From Patescibacteria group bacterium (lineage in GTDB: Bacteria; Patescibacteriota; Minisyncoccia; Phycocordibacterales; UBA5272), in the NCBI GenBank assembly GCA_030916975.1, contig JAUPVO010000019.1, forward strand, positions 1-9,006: 9,006 nucleotides of DNA, read 5' to 3'. The notes below the pieces were generated by a model that saw only the letters and a program-made list of their open reading frames with translations, was not told the origin of the DNA and did no database searches. This document shows, in pieces, positions 1-6,354 of the stretch; the first letter of the stretch is position 1; each line of letters begins with the position of its first letter. A program made the translations under genes and the position numbers.

Positions 1-1
1 A

Positions 2-1255
2 CAGAAGAAAGAGTTGCGAGAAAGTATTGATAGGTTTGGTCTAGTTGATCCAATCCTCGCGAACGGATTCGAAGGTCGAAAGAATATTATCATCGGAGGA
101 CATTTTAGATACACCATTCTGAAAGAACTTGGATATACAGAAATCCCTGTTATCTATGTAAACATTCCTGATCTCAAAAAGGAGCAAGAATTGTGTATCA
201 GACTTAACAAAAATACTGGGTCATTTGACCTCGCTCTTTTAGCGGAATTCGATGAATCATTTCTCCAAGATATTGGGTTTGATTCAGAAGAACTTGATAA
301 GGTATTCGAGGAAGATTTAGAAGAAGAACAGTTTGACCTTAAAAAAGAACTAGGAAAAGTGGGTATTGAAAATATCACTGTCGCCAAAGGAGATGTCTAT
401 GATCTGGATGGCTCACGCCTCATGTGTGGAGACTCCACTATCGAAGAAGACATACTCAAACTCTGTGGAGAGAACAAGATAGATATGGTCATGACTGATC
501 CACCATATATTCTTGATTATCTTCACGGCAAGACAAAGAAAAACGGTGAAGCGGTTACAGGATTTGGTTCAAAGAAAAATCGAAGATATTTAGAAACCGA
601 TGTCCTGCCTGATAATTTCACCGAACTGTGGATGGCGAATGTAAAGAAAGTTCAAGCTGAGAATTTCTCAATCATCGTGTATGAAAACTGGAAGAATATC
701 AGAACTATCTGGTTGGAAATGGAGAAGCATTGGAAAGTACGAAATATGCTTGTTTGGCATTTACCGAATCGTAATCAGGGTTACGCAGGAGTACATAAAT
801 TCTTCTCTAAGTATGATATTGCAATGGTCGGCACCTCGACTGAAGAGCGAACACCTGATGTGGAATTTGAAGATGAAGAACTGGTACAGAATGAATATGA
901 GACAGCCCTATTCGCTATTACTGGTCGCCCACAGTGGGAAGGATATCAAAAAGGAGCAAAGTACTGCCCGACTGATTTCATCGACTTTAATGCTTCAGAT
1001 GAGAAGTCGTCAGGACAAGGGATTATCTTTGGAACAAAACCAATAGAGATACTCATTCCGTATATCAAAGTATTAACAAAGCGGGACCAATTAGTACTTG
1101 AGCCATTTGGTGGTTCAGGTTCTACTCTAATTGCATCGACGAAACTAAAGCGTCGTTGCTTCATTATGGAAAAGTCTCCTGTGTATGCGGAAGTGATATT
1201 GAATCGTTGGGAGAAAATGACTGGCAAGAAGAGAGTTAAGATCGCTCATGAGTAA
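2..1255 (+). CDS. ParB-like domain / DNA methyltransferase fusion, 5' partial
   Basis: The frame is open to the left edge, and the ParB-like domain lacks its usual first residues, so the true start lies upstream; the TTG at 14 is only the first possible start inside the window. Numbered from that TTG, residues 1-100 resemble the ParB/sulfiredoxin-like fold (VDPILANG, GGHFRYTILKELG). Residues about 120-410 form an N6-adenine/N4-cytosine methyltransferase: DPPY at 162-165 (catalytic motif IV) precedes FGGSGST at 365-371 (S-adenosylmethionine-binding motif I), which is the beta-class order. The family methylates DNA from S-adenosylmethionine. ParB-methylase fusions are common in phages and prophages, often near packaging genes, and the overlap with the next gene fits that. 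The target sequence and base (A or C) cannot be read from the sequence. No restriction endonuclease is visible, so an orphan protective or regulatory methylase is more likely than a restriction-modification pair. Confidence 0.9.
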   Translation, partial: QKKELRESIDRFGLVDPILANGFEGRKNIIIGGHFRYTILKELGYTEIPVIYVNIPDLKKEQELCIRLNKNTGSFDLALLAEFDESFLQDIGFDSEELDKVFEEDLEEEQFDLKKELGKVGIENITVAKGDVYDLDGSRLMCGDSTIEEDILKLCGENKIDMVMTDPPYILDYLHGKTKKNGEAVTGFGSKKNRRYLETDVLPDNFTELWMANVKKVQAENFSIIVYENWKNIRTIWLEMEKHWKVRNMLVWHLPNRNQGYAGVHKFFSKYDIAMVGTSTEERTPDVEFEDEELVQNEYETALFAITGRPQWEGYQKGAKYCPTDFIDFNASDEKSSGQGIIFGTKPIEILIPYIKVLTKRDQLVLEPFGGSGSTLIASTKLKRRCFIMEKSPVYAEVILNRWEKMTGKKRVKIAHE

Positions 1256-1946
1256 GACGTATGAAAAATCTAAATTCATCGAATACTTGCGGGAAACACC
1301 TCTCGTCTCTTTCGCCTGCAAAAAAGTCGGAATCTCGAGGGCCACCTATTACAGGTGGATGAGTGGCGATAAAGACTTTAGAGATCAGATACAGAAAGTC
1401 CTGCGACAAGGGAGAGATAACATTAATGACTTAGCTGAAGCAACGCTCATTAAAATGATTAAGAGTGAGAACTTTAACGCTACTCGTTTTTGGTTACAAA
1501 ATAACAACAAGAGATATGTGCCTGTGCGAACTACTTATGTAGAACCAAGACACGATCACCAAGAACTAAAACCAGGAGAAGTGTGTACCTACTGCGGAAC
1601 TAGTAAGCCACAGCACCATTATTCTTCTGATACAGAACCTACTAGTTTCTACGAAAGAGAAATATGGTTGAGCCGAAAGAAGTTTGAAGCTGAAGCAAAA
1701 AAGAAAAGAAAGATGACAGGTAGAGATAGGAAAGAACTTATGAAGAATGTCTCCTCTAGAAAGCAAGGTGCTGAGATTTATGAGCAGATGGCAAAAAGTT
1801 TTCCGAACGAACGTGAGGCAAATTTAAAAGCGGCTGAAGAAGTTAGAAACGGAACTAGACCCATCCCTTATATTCAAGGTAAGGCTGGTAAGCAACCTAA
1901 AAAACTAGAGGAGGAAATAGATGAAGAAACTACAGATCGGTATTAA
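1248..1946 (+). CDS. Terminase small subunit-like protein (phBC6A51 type)
   Basis: This 232-residue protein starts inside the last codons of the methylase gene (8-nt overlap, ATGAGTAA), which suggests translational coupling. Residues about 10-90 match the helix-turn-helix domain of phBC6A51-like phage small terminases: FACKKVGISRATYYRW at 22-37 is the helix-turn-helix, and NDLAEATLIKMIKS with ATRFWLQNNNKRY closes the domain. In phages this subunit recognises the packaging site and hands DNA to the large terminase. Residues 113-124 hold CxxC followed by HH (C113, C116, H123, H124), a possible small zinc site that I do not remember from the family. Residues 140-232 are highly charged and probably helical. 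The alternative is another phage DNA-binding regulator of the same fold; the N-terminal assignment is fairly firm and the packaging role is inferred. Confidence 0.75.
   Translation: MSKTYEKSKFIEYLRETPLVSFACKKVGISRATYYRWMSGDKDFRDQIQKVLRQGRDNINDLAEATLIKMIKSENFNATRFWLQNNNKRYVPVRTTYVEPRHDHQELKPGEVCTYCGTSKPQHHYSSDTEPTSFYEREIWLSRKKFEAEAKKKRKMTGRDRKELMKNVSSRKQGAEIYEQMAKSFPNEREANLKAAEEVRNGTRPIPYIQGKAGKQPKKLEEEIDEETTDRY
1909..1914 (+). promoter_or_regulatory. Strong Shine-Dalgarno site for the cistron at 1921
   Basis: AGGAGG lies 6 nt before the ATG at 1921, an ideal spacing. It is the clearest ribosome binding site in the window and sits inside the 3' end of the terminase-like gene. It marks a third translationally coupled phage cistron even though the reading frame after it is short. 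Confidence 0.75.
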
Positions 1947-2001
1947 TTTTTCTTTTACCAAAAATTATATACAAAACTATTTTATAGTAAACCACAATTG
2001 A
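1921..2001 (+). pseudogene. Truncated start of a third phage cistron
   Basis: An ATG with an ideal Shine-Dalgarno opens a frame of 26 codons (beginning MKKLQIGI) that ends at TGA in 1999-2001. It overlaps the end of the terminase-like gene and then runs antisense into the 3' end of the membrane-protein gene on the other strand. In phages the large terminase subunit commonly follows the small one, and none is present. The simplest reading is that about the first 8 codons are the remnant of that gene and the rest is foreign sequence joined near 1945. Identity as large terminase is inferred from position only; a genuinely short peptide is possible. Confidence 0.5.
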
Positions 2002-2634
2002 AACTATAAAAATTAAGAAGATTTCCAACTCTCTGGATAATGTGTTAAAAACATTACCTAATGTCTTCATAAAAGAAAACTCATAAAAACTAAGGTTTTG
2101 AATTTCTGGTAGCGATTCTAAGAAATAAACCTTATTACCAAAGTCATCTGAGAACGAATCAACAGTAATACATTTTGAGTTAATTTTTTTAGTATAAGAT
2201 TTAAAGTTCTCTATATCTGTCTTCTTCCTAGTGTTTCTATTATCTGTAATGTAGAAATCGACTATCTGTTTATTACTACTCAAAATAGCATCTGTTAAGT
2301 GGATACTATCATTAGAACAGTATGTTGTATTTTTATATACACTAAGTACTGTCGCATCTTTGCCATCTCCATATACAAAATCTGATGTAGAAATAACTTG
2401 TCCTTCTTTTCTAACTTTCGAAACTAAATCAGAGACAAGTACAATATCAGCACTGATATAGTTTTCTAAACTACCCACTTTTGAAAATCCTTGATCATAA
2501 GAAAAAGTCCACTGAATTCTTTCAATAACGAACAAGGTAAGTAATATAAAGAAAATTGCTATAACCGCTCTATGCCACCACTTACTACTAAGCTTAAGAT
2601 CTGATCTAAAAAAGTTTTTGATTAATGTTTTCAT
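1930..2634 (-). CDS. Two-pass membrane protein with exported central domain, unknown function
   Basis: I do not recognise this 234-residue protein. A hydrophobic segment at about 22-40 follows a basic N-terminus. A second at about 203-224 is followed by a basic tail (GKRKINTDL). This predicts both ends inside and a domain of about 160 residues outside. That domain has two cysteines (C106, C155), which could form a disulfide. The gene starts 12 nt after the protease gene stop, so the two are probably one operon and the proteins may meet at the membrane or cell surface. Its last four codons lie in sequence shared with the + strand phage cistron start, so its C-terminus may have been created by a junction. 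No Shine-Dalgarno is visible. Confidence 0.75.
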   Translation of the reverse strand: MKTLIKNFFRSDLKLSSKWWHRAVIAIFFILLTLFVIERIQWTFSYDQGFSKVGSLENYISADIVLVSDLVSKVRKEGQVISTSDFVYGDGKDATVLSVYKNTTYCSNDSIHLTDAILSSNKQIVDFYITDNRNTRKKTDIENFKSYTKKINSKCITVDSFSDDFGNKVYFLESLPEIQNLSFYEFSFMKTLGNVFNTLSRELEIFLIFIVSIVVYYKIVLYIIFGKRKINTDL

Positions 2635-2646
2635 ATTTATTATTTA

Positions 2647-3630
2647 TTAAAATTTATTAATATCGAGAATAAGCGATTTTGATAAATCATCTTTTTTCGC
2701 ATAAGTAGGTATGCCTAAATAGCAGTTGTCTTTTAATGACACTGCAACACCCCCTGAATATCCGCTAACTATTGTTGCTGTAGATATAAAATAATCTTCT
2801 TGGTATCCAGAAATTTTGCCTTGAACATATGAAATATCGTCTTTGGGTTTACCTATTGGGTATCCCATGATTAGAATATCGTCTACAGAATCAGTATTAG
2901 CCGTCTTACAGTCTTTACTTGTTGCCTGGTTGTTTTTTATTAGGTTTGAAACATATTCACTGGGCTGGTTTATGACTAATACTGCCATGTCATGATCCTT
3001 GCCAGATATGGATCTGTCTTTCTTTTCCACTCTCACTACTTCTTTGCTTTCTGGAAAATAGATATTGCAGTAGTCGGAAGACACTCCATCTTTTACATAG
3101 AGCACATGCCTATTAGTCAAAACTACCGTTCCTCTGTTAATACCTTTACTCAAAAATCCTGAGCCATCAGAGTATGACTTTTTATTTCCATTTGAATCTA
3201 GGGTAATACAAGTAACACGAACAACGTATGGTCGCCAGTCTTTAACAACATCTTCGAGTTTATGGTTTTCTTTTACAGAAATTGGTACTGGTAAGATATC
3301 GACTGTAGAAGAGCTTATTTTTTCTACAATAGATTTCTCCTGTTCAGTGGAAGTGGAAATACTTTTAAGTGTCTCAACTTTTTGTTTTGGTGTTTTTAGA
3401 GTTGAAGGTTGAACTATTTTCGTGTCTTCTTTTTTTGTATCAATATATTTGGAATCTGAAACAGATTCAGATTCTTCTTTCACTGGAATCTGTTGTTGTG
3501 TGATATTTGATTCTTTTTTAAACCAACTAAAAGGGTTCCACCATGATGCGAGAGCTGTTTCTGGTGTAGAAATAGCCAGTATTAAAATAATTGGTATGAG
3601 GAAAAAGACGGAGGTCTTTATTTTTTTCAT
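2647..3630 (-). CDS. Exported trypsin-like serine protease
   Basis: This 327-residue protein begins with a signal peptide: KK, a hydrophobic stretch at about 7-20, and ALA just before a likely cleavage after A28. Residues 30-115 are a low-complexity linker rich in K, E, S and T. Residues about 130-327 are a chymotrypsin-fold domain of the HtrA-like or V8-like type. The apparent triad is H175 (LTNRHV), D214 (DHDMAVLVI) and S292 (SGYSGGVA). There are four cysteines in the exported part (141, 188, 241, 303) and no PDZ domain is visible. It should cleave proteins outside the cytoplasm; the substrate is unknown. Export argues against a role as a cytoplasmic defence effector. It is first in a likely two-gene operon behind a long structured leader, with no Shine-Dalgarno before its ATG. 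Confidence 0.85.
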   Translation of the reverse strand: MKKIKTSVFFLIPIILILAISTPETALASWWNPFSWFKKESNITQQQIPVKEESESVSDSKYIDTKKEDTKIVQPSTLKTPKQKVETLKSISTSTEQEKSIVEKISSSTVDILPVPISVKENHKLEDVVKDWRPYVVRVTCITLDSNGNKKSYSDGSGFLSKGINRGTVVLTNRHVLYVKDGVSSDYCNIYFPESKEVVRVEKKDRSISGKDHDMAVLVINQPSEYVSNLIKNNQATSKDCKTANTDSVDDILIMGYPIGKPKDDISYVQGKISGYQEDYFISTATIVSGYSGGVAVSLKDNCYLGIPTYAKKDDLSKSLILDINKF

Positions 3631-3633
3631 AAA

Positions 3634-3792
3634 CTCTAGCGGGGTTTATTTTATGAACAACAGCACTTGAGTCTTCGTGAACAAGAGACTCCTCGCCATT
3701 GCGATGAAAACCTTTCGGCTCTCACCCATACCCGTTTCCAGGTACGACCCGCTAGAGTGACTCTGACGAGGAGTCTTTTATTCTCTAGCGGG
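3634..3792. repeat. Three copies of a 10-bp motif, two direct and one inverted
   Basis: CTCTAGCGGG occurs on the + strand at 3634-3643 and 3783-3792, and as its exact complement CCCGCTAGAG at 3748-3757. In the - strand transcript the middle copy can pair with either outer copy but not both. The downstream copy ends 3 nt before the protease start codon. A shorter 7-bp relative (CTCTAGC) lies at 3886-3892 beside the promoter. Confidence 0.85.
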
Positions 3793-3805
3793 ATTTCGAC
3801 CATAT

Positions 3806-3828
3806 CCTATAAACTAAGAGTTTATAGG
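3806..3828 (-). other. Perfect 10-bp hairpin near the leader 5' end
   Basis: CCTATAAACT and AGTTTATAGG are exact inverted repeats around a 3-nt loop. GACC (3834-3837) and GGTC (3798-3801) can pair outside it across a small internal loop. No U-run follows in the - strand direction, so it is not an intrinsic terminator. Confidence 0.75.
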
Positions 3829-3857
3829 GGTTAGGTCTCCTATTAAGTTGTAAAGCA

Positions 3858-3866
3858 ATTATACCA
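3858..3866 (-). promoter_or_regulatory. Extended -10 promoter for the leader RNA and protease operon
   Basis: On the - strand the sequence reads TGGTATAAT, a consensus TATAAT preceded by the extended TGn. The hexamer 17 nt upstream (GTACAA) is a poor -35, which is acceptable for extended -10 promoters. It places transcription start near 3851. Confidence 0.6.
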
Positions 3867-3914
3867 TTTTTCTGGTACTTTTGTACTCTAGCTTAGTTTT
3901 AGGATTAATGGTAA

Positions 3915-3926
3915 TTAGTTACCAAC
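3915..3926. repeat. 12-bp direct repeat, left copy
   Basis: TTAGTTACCAAC here is identical to 6301-6312. The two copies lie on either side of the AAA ATPase gene alone. The match ends exactly at 12 bp on both sides. A few 12-bp matches are expected by chance in a window of this length, so only the placement is suggestive. Confidence 0.35.
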
Positions 3927-3934
3927 AGTTACTT

Positions 3935-3947
3935 TTCACTAGGTGAA
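3935..3947. other. Small inverted repeat between ATPase gene end and leader promoter
   Basis: TTCAC-TAG-GTGAA is a perfect 5-bp inverted repeat, with a further TTCAC at 3962-3966. It could be a weak terminator for the ATPase gene or a protein-binding site, but no U-run follows on the - strand. No convincing terminator is visible after the ATPase gene. Confidence 0.3.
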
Positions 3948-3966
3948 TCGAGCCTATAAATTTCAC

Positions 3967-6267
3967 TTAAACAGTAGTTAAAACCTTATAATGATCTGGG
4001 AAAGTGACTTCGATAAATTCAAGTAGATATTTAACAACTTTTTGAGTTTCTGGTATTAGAGACGGATCAAAGCCTTTCCCTGTAATATGCGACTGGTCAT
4101 TAGTGAATTTATATATCGCTGTTATCTTCATTTCATCAAACAATGGTTTTAGATACTCTAATTTGTCGTAGATATTATTACTATTGGGCACTCTGAACAT
4201 TAAAAATGTTTCTAAAACTTTTCTTGAAATATTTGGCATGTGGTATACAGAAGCAATTGTTCCGTCAGTTTGAAATTCATGTAGAAGTTTGAATAGATAA
4301 TTGTACTCACTTTCAAAGTTCTGAAGGTCTCTGTCTAGTTCGTCCAAGAAAGCAACTCTTTCGGTAGAGGAATCTTTATTTTTAATCATGTAAAAGCACG
4401 AATCTCTTTTTACAGCTGGGTGTTTCATCCAATTCAGAACAAGTCTTAAGAAATCATAATTATGAGTCAGGATAAAAACCTGCTGTATATCTTTAACTGA
4501 GTTTTTCAAAAAACTGAAAGCTTGAAAGATAGAGTTTGAATCAAGACTAGATATTGGATCGTCTATAACAACTATATCCTTATCCTTATTAAAGGCGGGA
4601 TCATTTAAGTGGATAGTAAAGTACACGAAAGCAATAGCTGTTTTCTCTCCTTCACTTAGATGTGTTACCACTTTGTTGTTTCTTTTTATTATATAACCGT
4701 CTTCTATTTCAACCTGATTACCATTTTCATCTAGGGATTTTGTTTTGTGGGGTTCAAAAACCAATTCTTGCCTACCTAAGAAGGTATTTAAACTTTTAGT
4801 GATATCTGCACAAGCTTTGTGAGTAGAGGATATCTTTGCTCTGTTATCAGCGATACCTTGTCTTAGTTTTAAAATACCCATATCTTTAGGCGTCGATGGG
4901 TCTCCATTGGTAAGTGCATTGATTTTAGTTTCATGACCAACCATCTCTTTTTCGAGAGCTTTTACTTCGTCAAAAATAGTACTTAGATAATGATTTTTTA
5001 TTTTTTGTGTAGCTTCTTGTTTTGAAGACTCAAAATCAGCAGTTTTCTTATTGTGGGAATGTATAAAAGTATTTACGACTACAAAATTGTTTGTAAATTT
5101 ACTTGTATCAATAAACAATTCAAATACTGTAGCTTCTGTAGTTTTAGACTTCTTATATTTTAGTGCAAAACTTACTTTCTCAAGTTCAATAAGAAGATCT
5201 TCTGCTTCTTTAGAAAAAATAGATGTTGCTTTTATATATTCTTCTGCAAGGTCTTCATAAAATCTAGCGACGTCTGGGGTAGTTTGAGTAAACTTAACAG
5301 CTTCTTTTATTGTTGATACTTTGGCTATTAAATTATCTATATTTGTTTTAAGGGTTTTGTCTGCTTCGTTAAAATGTTTTGCAAGCTCCTGTAATCTGAC
5401 CTCGGGAATTTTTTGACCGCAAAACTCACAGTTTTGAGACGAATGATCATGTTGCACTTTCAAACCTGTTTCAACCCAGTCCGATATATTTGGATTATCT
5501 CTCAGACGTTCGATTACTATTGACTCTACTTGTTGCCCAATAAACAACTTTGCTTCTTTAAGTAGATCATCCACTGCTTTATCTAGTTTTACTTTTTCTT
5601 CGTCTTTAATAAACTCATACTCAATTTCCTTCAACGGATCGATAAGTGGTTTCTGAAGTTGTTTGACGGTAATGGAAAGACTTTCTAGTTCTTCGTCAAC
5701 TAAGAGATTTTTTACTGTTAGTAGTGCAAAGTCAGATTCTGCATTATCTTTTCGATAATTTCTTGTTGCACCTCCAACTATCGCAACATAGATTGTTTTA
5801 GCGATTTCTGTAAAAGTTTTGCCTCTTGTTTTTCCTTTATTTTCAAGCTGTACATTCTCTTTTGCTAGTTCCGAATTTTTACTAGCAAGTTCTAATTCAA
5901 GCCTTTCAGTTTCTTCCAGAACTTCCTTACTTGCATCACCCAAAATAAGAGTAATGGATTTTGCTCTACCTTCACGAATCTTTAAATTATTTTCAATATA
6001 GTCTTGGTTAAAAACACGAACTTTTTGATTAAATGGTTGTGTTTGTTGAAATTTTGTTGAGGACTCATTTTGAACCTCATATTCAAGATCAGGATATCCG
6101 GCATGTGAACCATTTTCTAATGCATCAAAAAGTTTTGAAAGGGTTGTTTTACCACTTCCATTCCAACCATATATCAAATTAAATTTTTTAAAATCTTTAA
6201 AACCAGTGACCGGAGTGTAGTCATTAAATAATCCTAGTTTTTTAATTTTATTAATCTTTGAAATCAT
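3967..6267 (-). CDS. AAA_13-family zinc-hook ATPase, RloC/PrrC-like candidate defence protein
   Basis: The 766-residue protein has a split ABC-type ATPase with a long coiled coil between its halves. Walker A is GWNGSGKT at 34-41. Predicted coiled coil runs through about 115-330 and 400-490. A CxxC hook (NCEFCG, C280 and C283) sits at the turn, as in the zinc hooks of Rad50 and RloC. The C-terminal half has the signature LSEGEK (537-542), Walker B VVIDDP (566-571) and the H-loop LTHN (H602). In PrrC and RloC the same layout carries a C-terminal tRNA anticodon nuclease with Arg-x3-Glu and a later His. Here R682-x3-E686 and H727 follow that order, but the E-to-H spacing (41) is longer than I recall for PrrC (about 32). 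Family membership is firm; nuclease activity and a defence role are inferred. It has no restriction partner nearby. Confidence 0.8.
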   Translation of the reverse strand: MISKINKIKKLGLFNDYTPVTGFKDFKKFNLIYGWNGSGKTTLSKLFDALENGSHAGYPDLEYEVQNESSTKFQQTQPFNQKVRVFNQDYIENNLKIREGRAKSITLILGDASKEVLEETERLELELASKNSELAKENVQLENKGKTRGKTFTEIAKTIYVAIVGGATRNYRKDNAESDFALLTVKNLLVDEELESLSITVKQLQKPLIDPLKEIEYEFIKDEEKVKLDKAVDDLLKEAKLFIGQQVESIVIERLRDNPNISDWVETGLKVQHDHSSQNCEFCGQKIPEVRLQELAKHFNEADKTLKTNIDNLIAKVSTIKEAVKFTQTTPDVARFYEDLAEEYIKATSIFSKEAEDLLIELEKVSFALKYKKSKTTEATVFELFIDTSKFTNNFVVVNTFIHSHNKKTADFESSKQEATQKIKNHYLSTIFDEVKALEKEMVGHETKINALTNGDPSTPKDMGILKLRQGIADNRAKISSTHKACADITKSLNTFLGRQELVFEPHKTKSLDENGNQVEIEDGYIIKRNNKVVTHLSEGEKTAIAFVYFTIHLNDPAFNKDKDIVVIDDPISSLDSNSIFQAFSFLKNSVKDIQQVFILTHNYDFLRLVLNWMKHPAVKRDSCFYMIKNKDSSTERVAFLDELDRDLQNFESEYNYLFKLLHEFQTDGTIASVYHMPNISRKVLETFLMFRVPNSNNIYDKLEYLKPLFDEMKITAIYKFTNDQSHITGKGFDPSLIPETQKVVKYLLEFIEVTFPDHYKVLTTV

Positions 6268-6300
6268 GAATAACTATATTTTAACATTTTTAGAGAGTTT

Positions 6301-6312
6301 TTAGTTACCAAC
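6301..6312. repeat. 12-bp direct repeat, right copy
   Basis: TTAGTTACCAAC is identical to 3915-3926. This copy lies in the 87-bp gap between the divergent ATPase and recombinase genes, about 34 bp upstream of the ATPase start. Confidence 0.35.
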
Positions 6313-6323
6313 TGGGTCGCACT

Positions 6324-6341
6324 AGACTCTTCGGAGGGTCT
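6324..6341. other. GC-rich hairpin upstream of the recombinase, possible attachment or control site
   Basis: AGACTCT-TCGG-AGGGTCT forms a 7-bp stem (one G-T wobble) with a 4-nt loop. It sits in a 38-bp island (6313-6350) with 22 G/C bases inside otherwise AT-rich intergenic DNA. Attachment sites of large serine recombinases usually lie beside the recombinase gene and contain imperfect inverted repeats. The other side of this gene is filled by the copper promoter, so this gap is the more likely place. No crossover dinucleotide or partner site could be identified. Confidence 0.3.
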
Positions 6342-6354
6342 GCGTCATCAATGT

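Larger units (their letters stand above)
3631..3851 (-). ncRNA. Structured 5' leader RNA of the protease gene, unrecognised class
   Basis: Transcription from the extended -10 at 3858-3866 would start near 3851 and give a leader of about 220 nt that is much more GC-rich than its surroundings. Elements, 5' to 3' on the - strand: a 10-bp hairpin (3806-3828) inside a GACC/GGTC clamp (3798-3837); the first 10-mer copy; a long stem AGACTCCTCG/CGAGGAGTCT (arms 3767-3776 and 3686-3695). The long stem encloses a CGTACC/GGTATG hairpin, a CC-GAAA-GG tetraloop hairpin and a TCGC/GCGA hairpin; the third 10-mer copy lies just before the ATG. The wobble pairs in the CGTACC and GAAA-loop hairpins are G-U only in the - strand RNA, which favours this orientation, although one outer pair of the long stem favours the other strand. 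It does not match any riboswitch or ribozyme consensus I can recall. Confidence 0.55.

Noticed and set aside
14..1255. Complete restriction-modification system
   Set aside because: Only the methyltransferase fusion is present; no endonuclease or specificity gene is adjacent, and the neighbours are phage packaging-type genes.
3422..3670. + strand open frame across the protease signal peptide region and leader
   Set aside because: It is antisense to the low-complexity linker and signal peptide, its product has no recognisable domain, and it conflicts with the structured leader.
3686..3786. Possible + strand terminator (CGAGGAGTCT followed by TTTTATT)
   Set aside because: The arms are 71 nt apart with other stems between them and no + strand gene lies upstream; the - strand promoter and the G-U pairs of two inner hairpins favour a leader on the other strand.
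3785..3803. tRNA T-arm-like string on the - strand (GGTCGAAATCC) in the leader
   Set aside because: Only two to three base pairs close the loop, there is no matching acceptor, D or anticodon arm, and the neighbouring bases are better explained by the leader stems.
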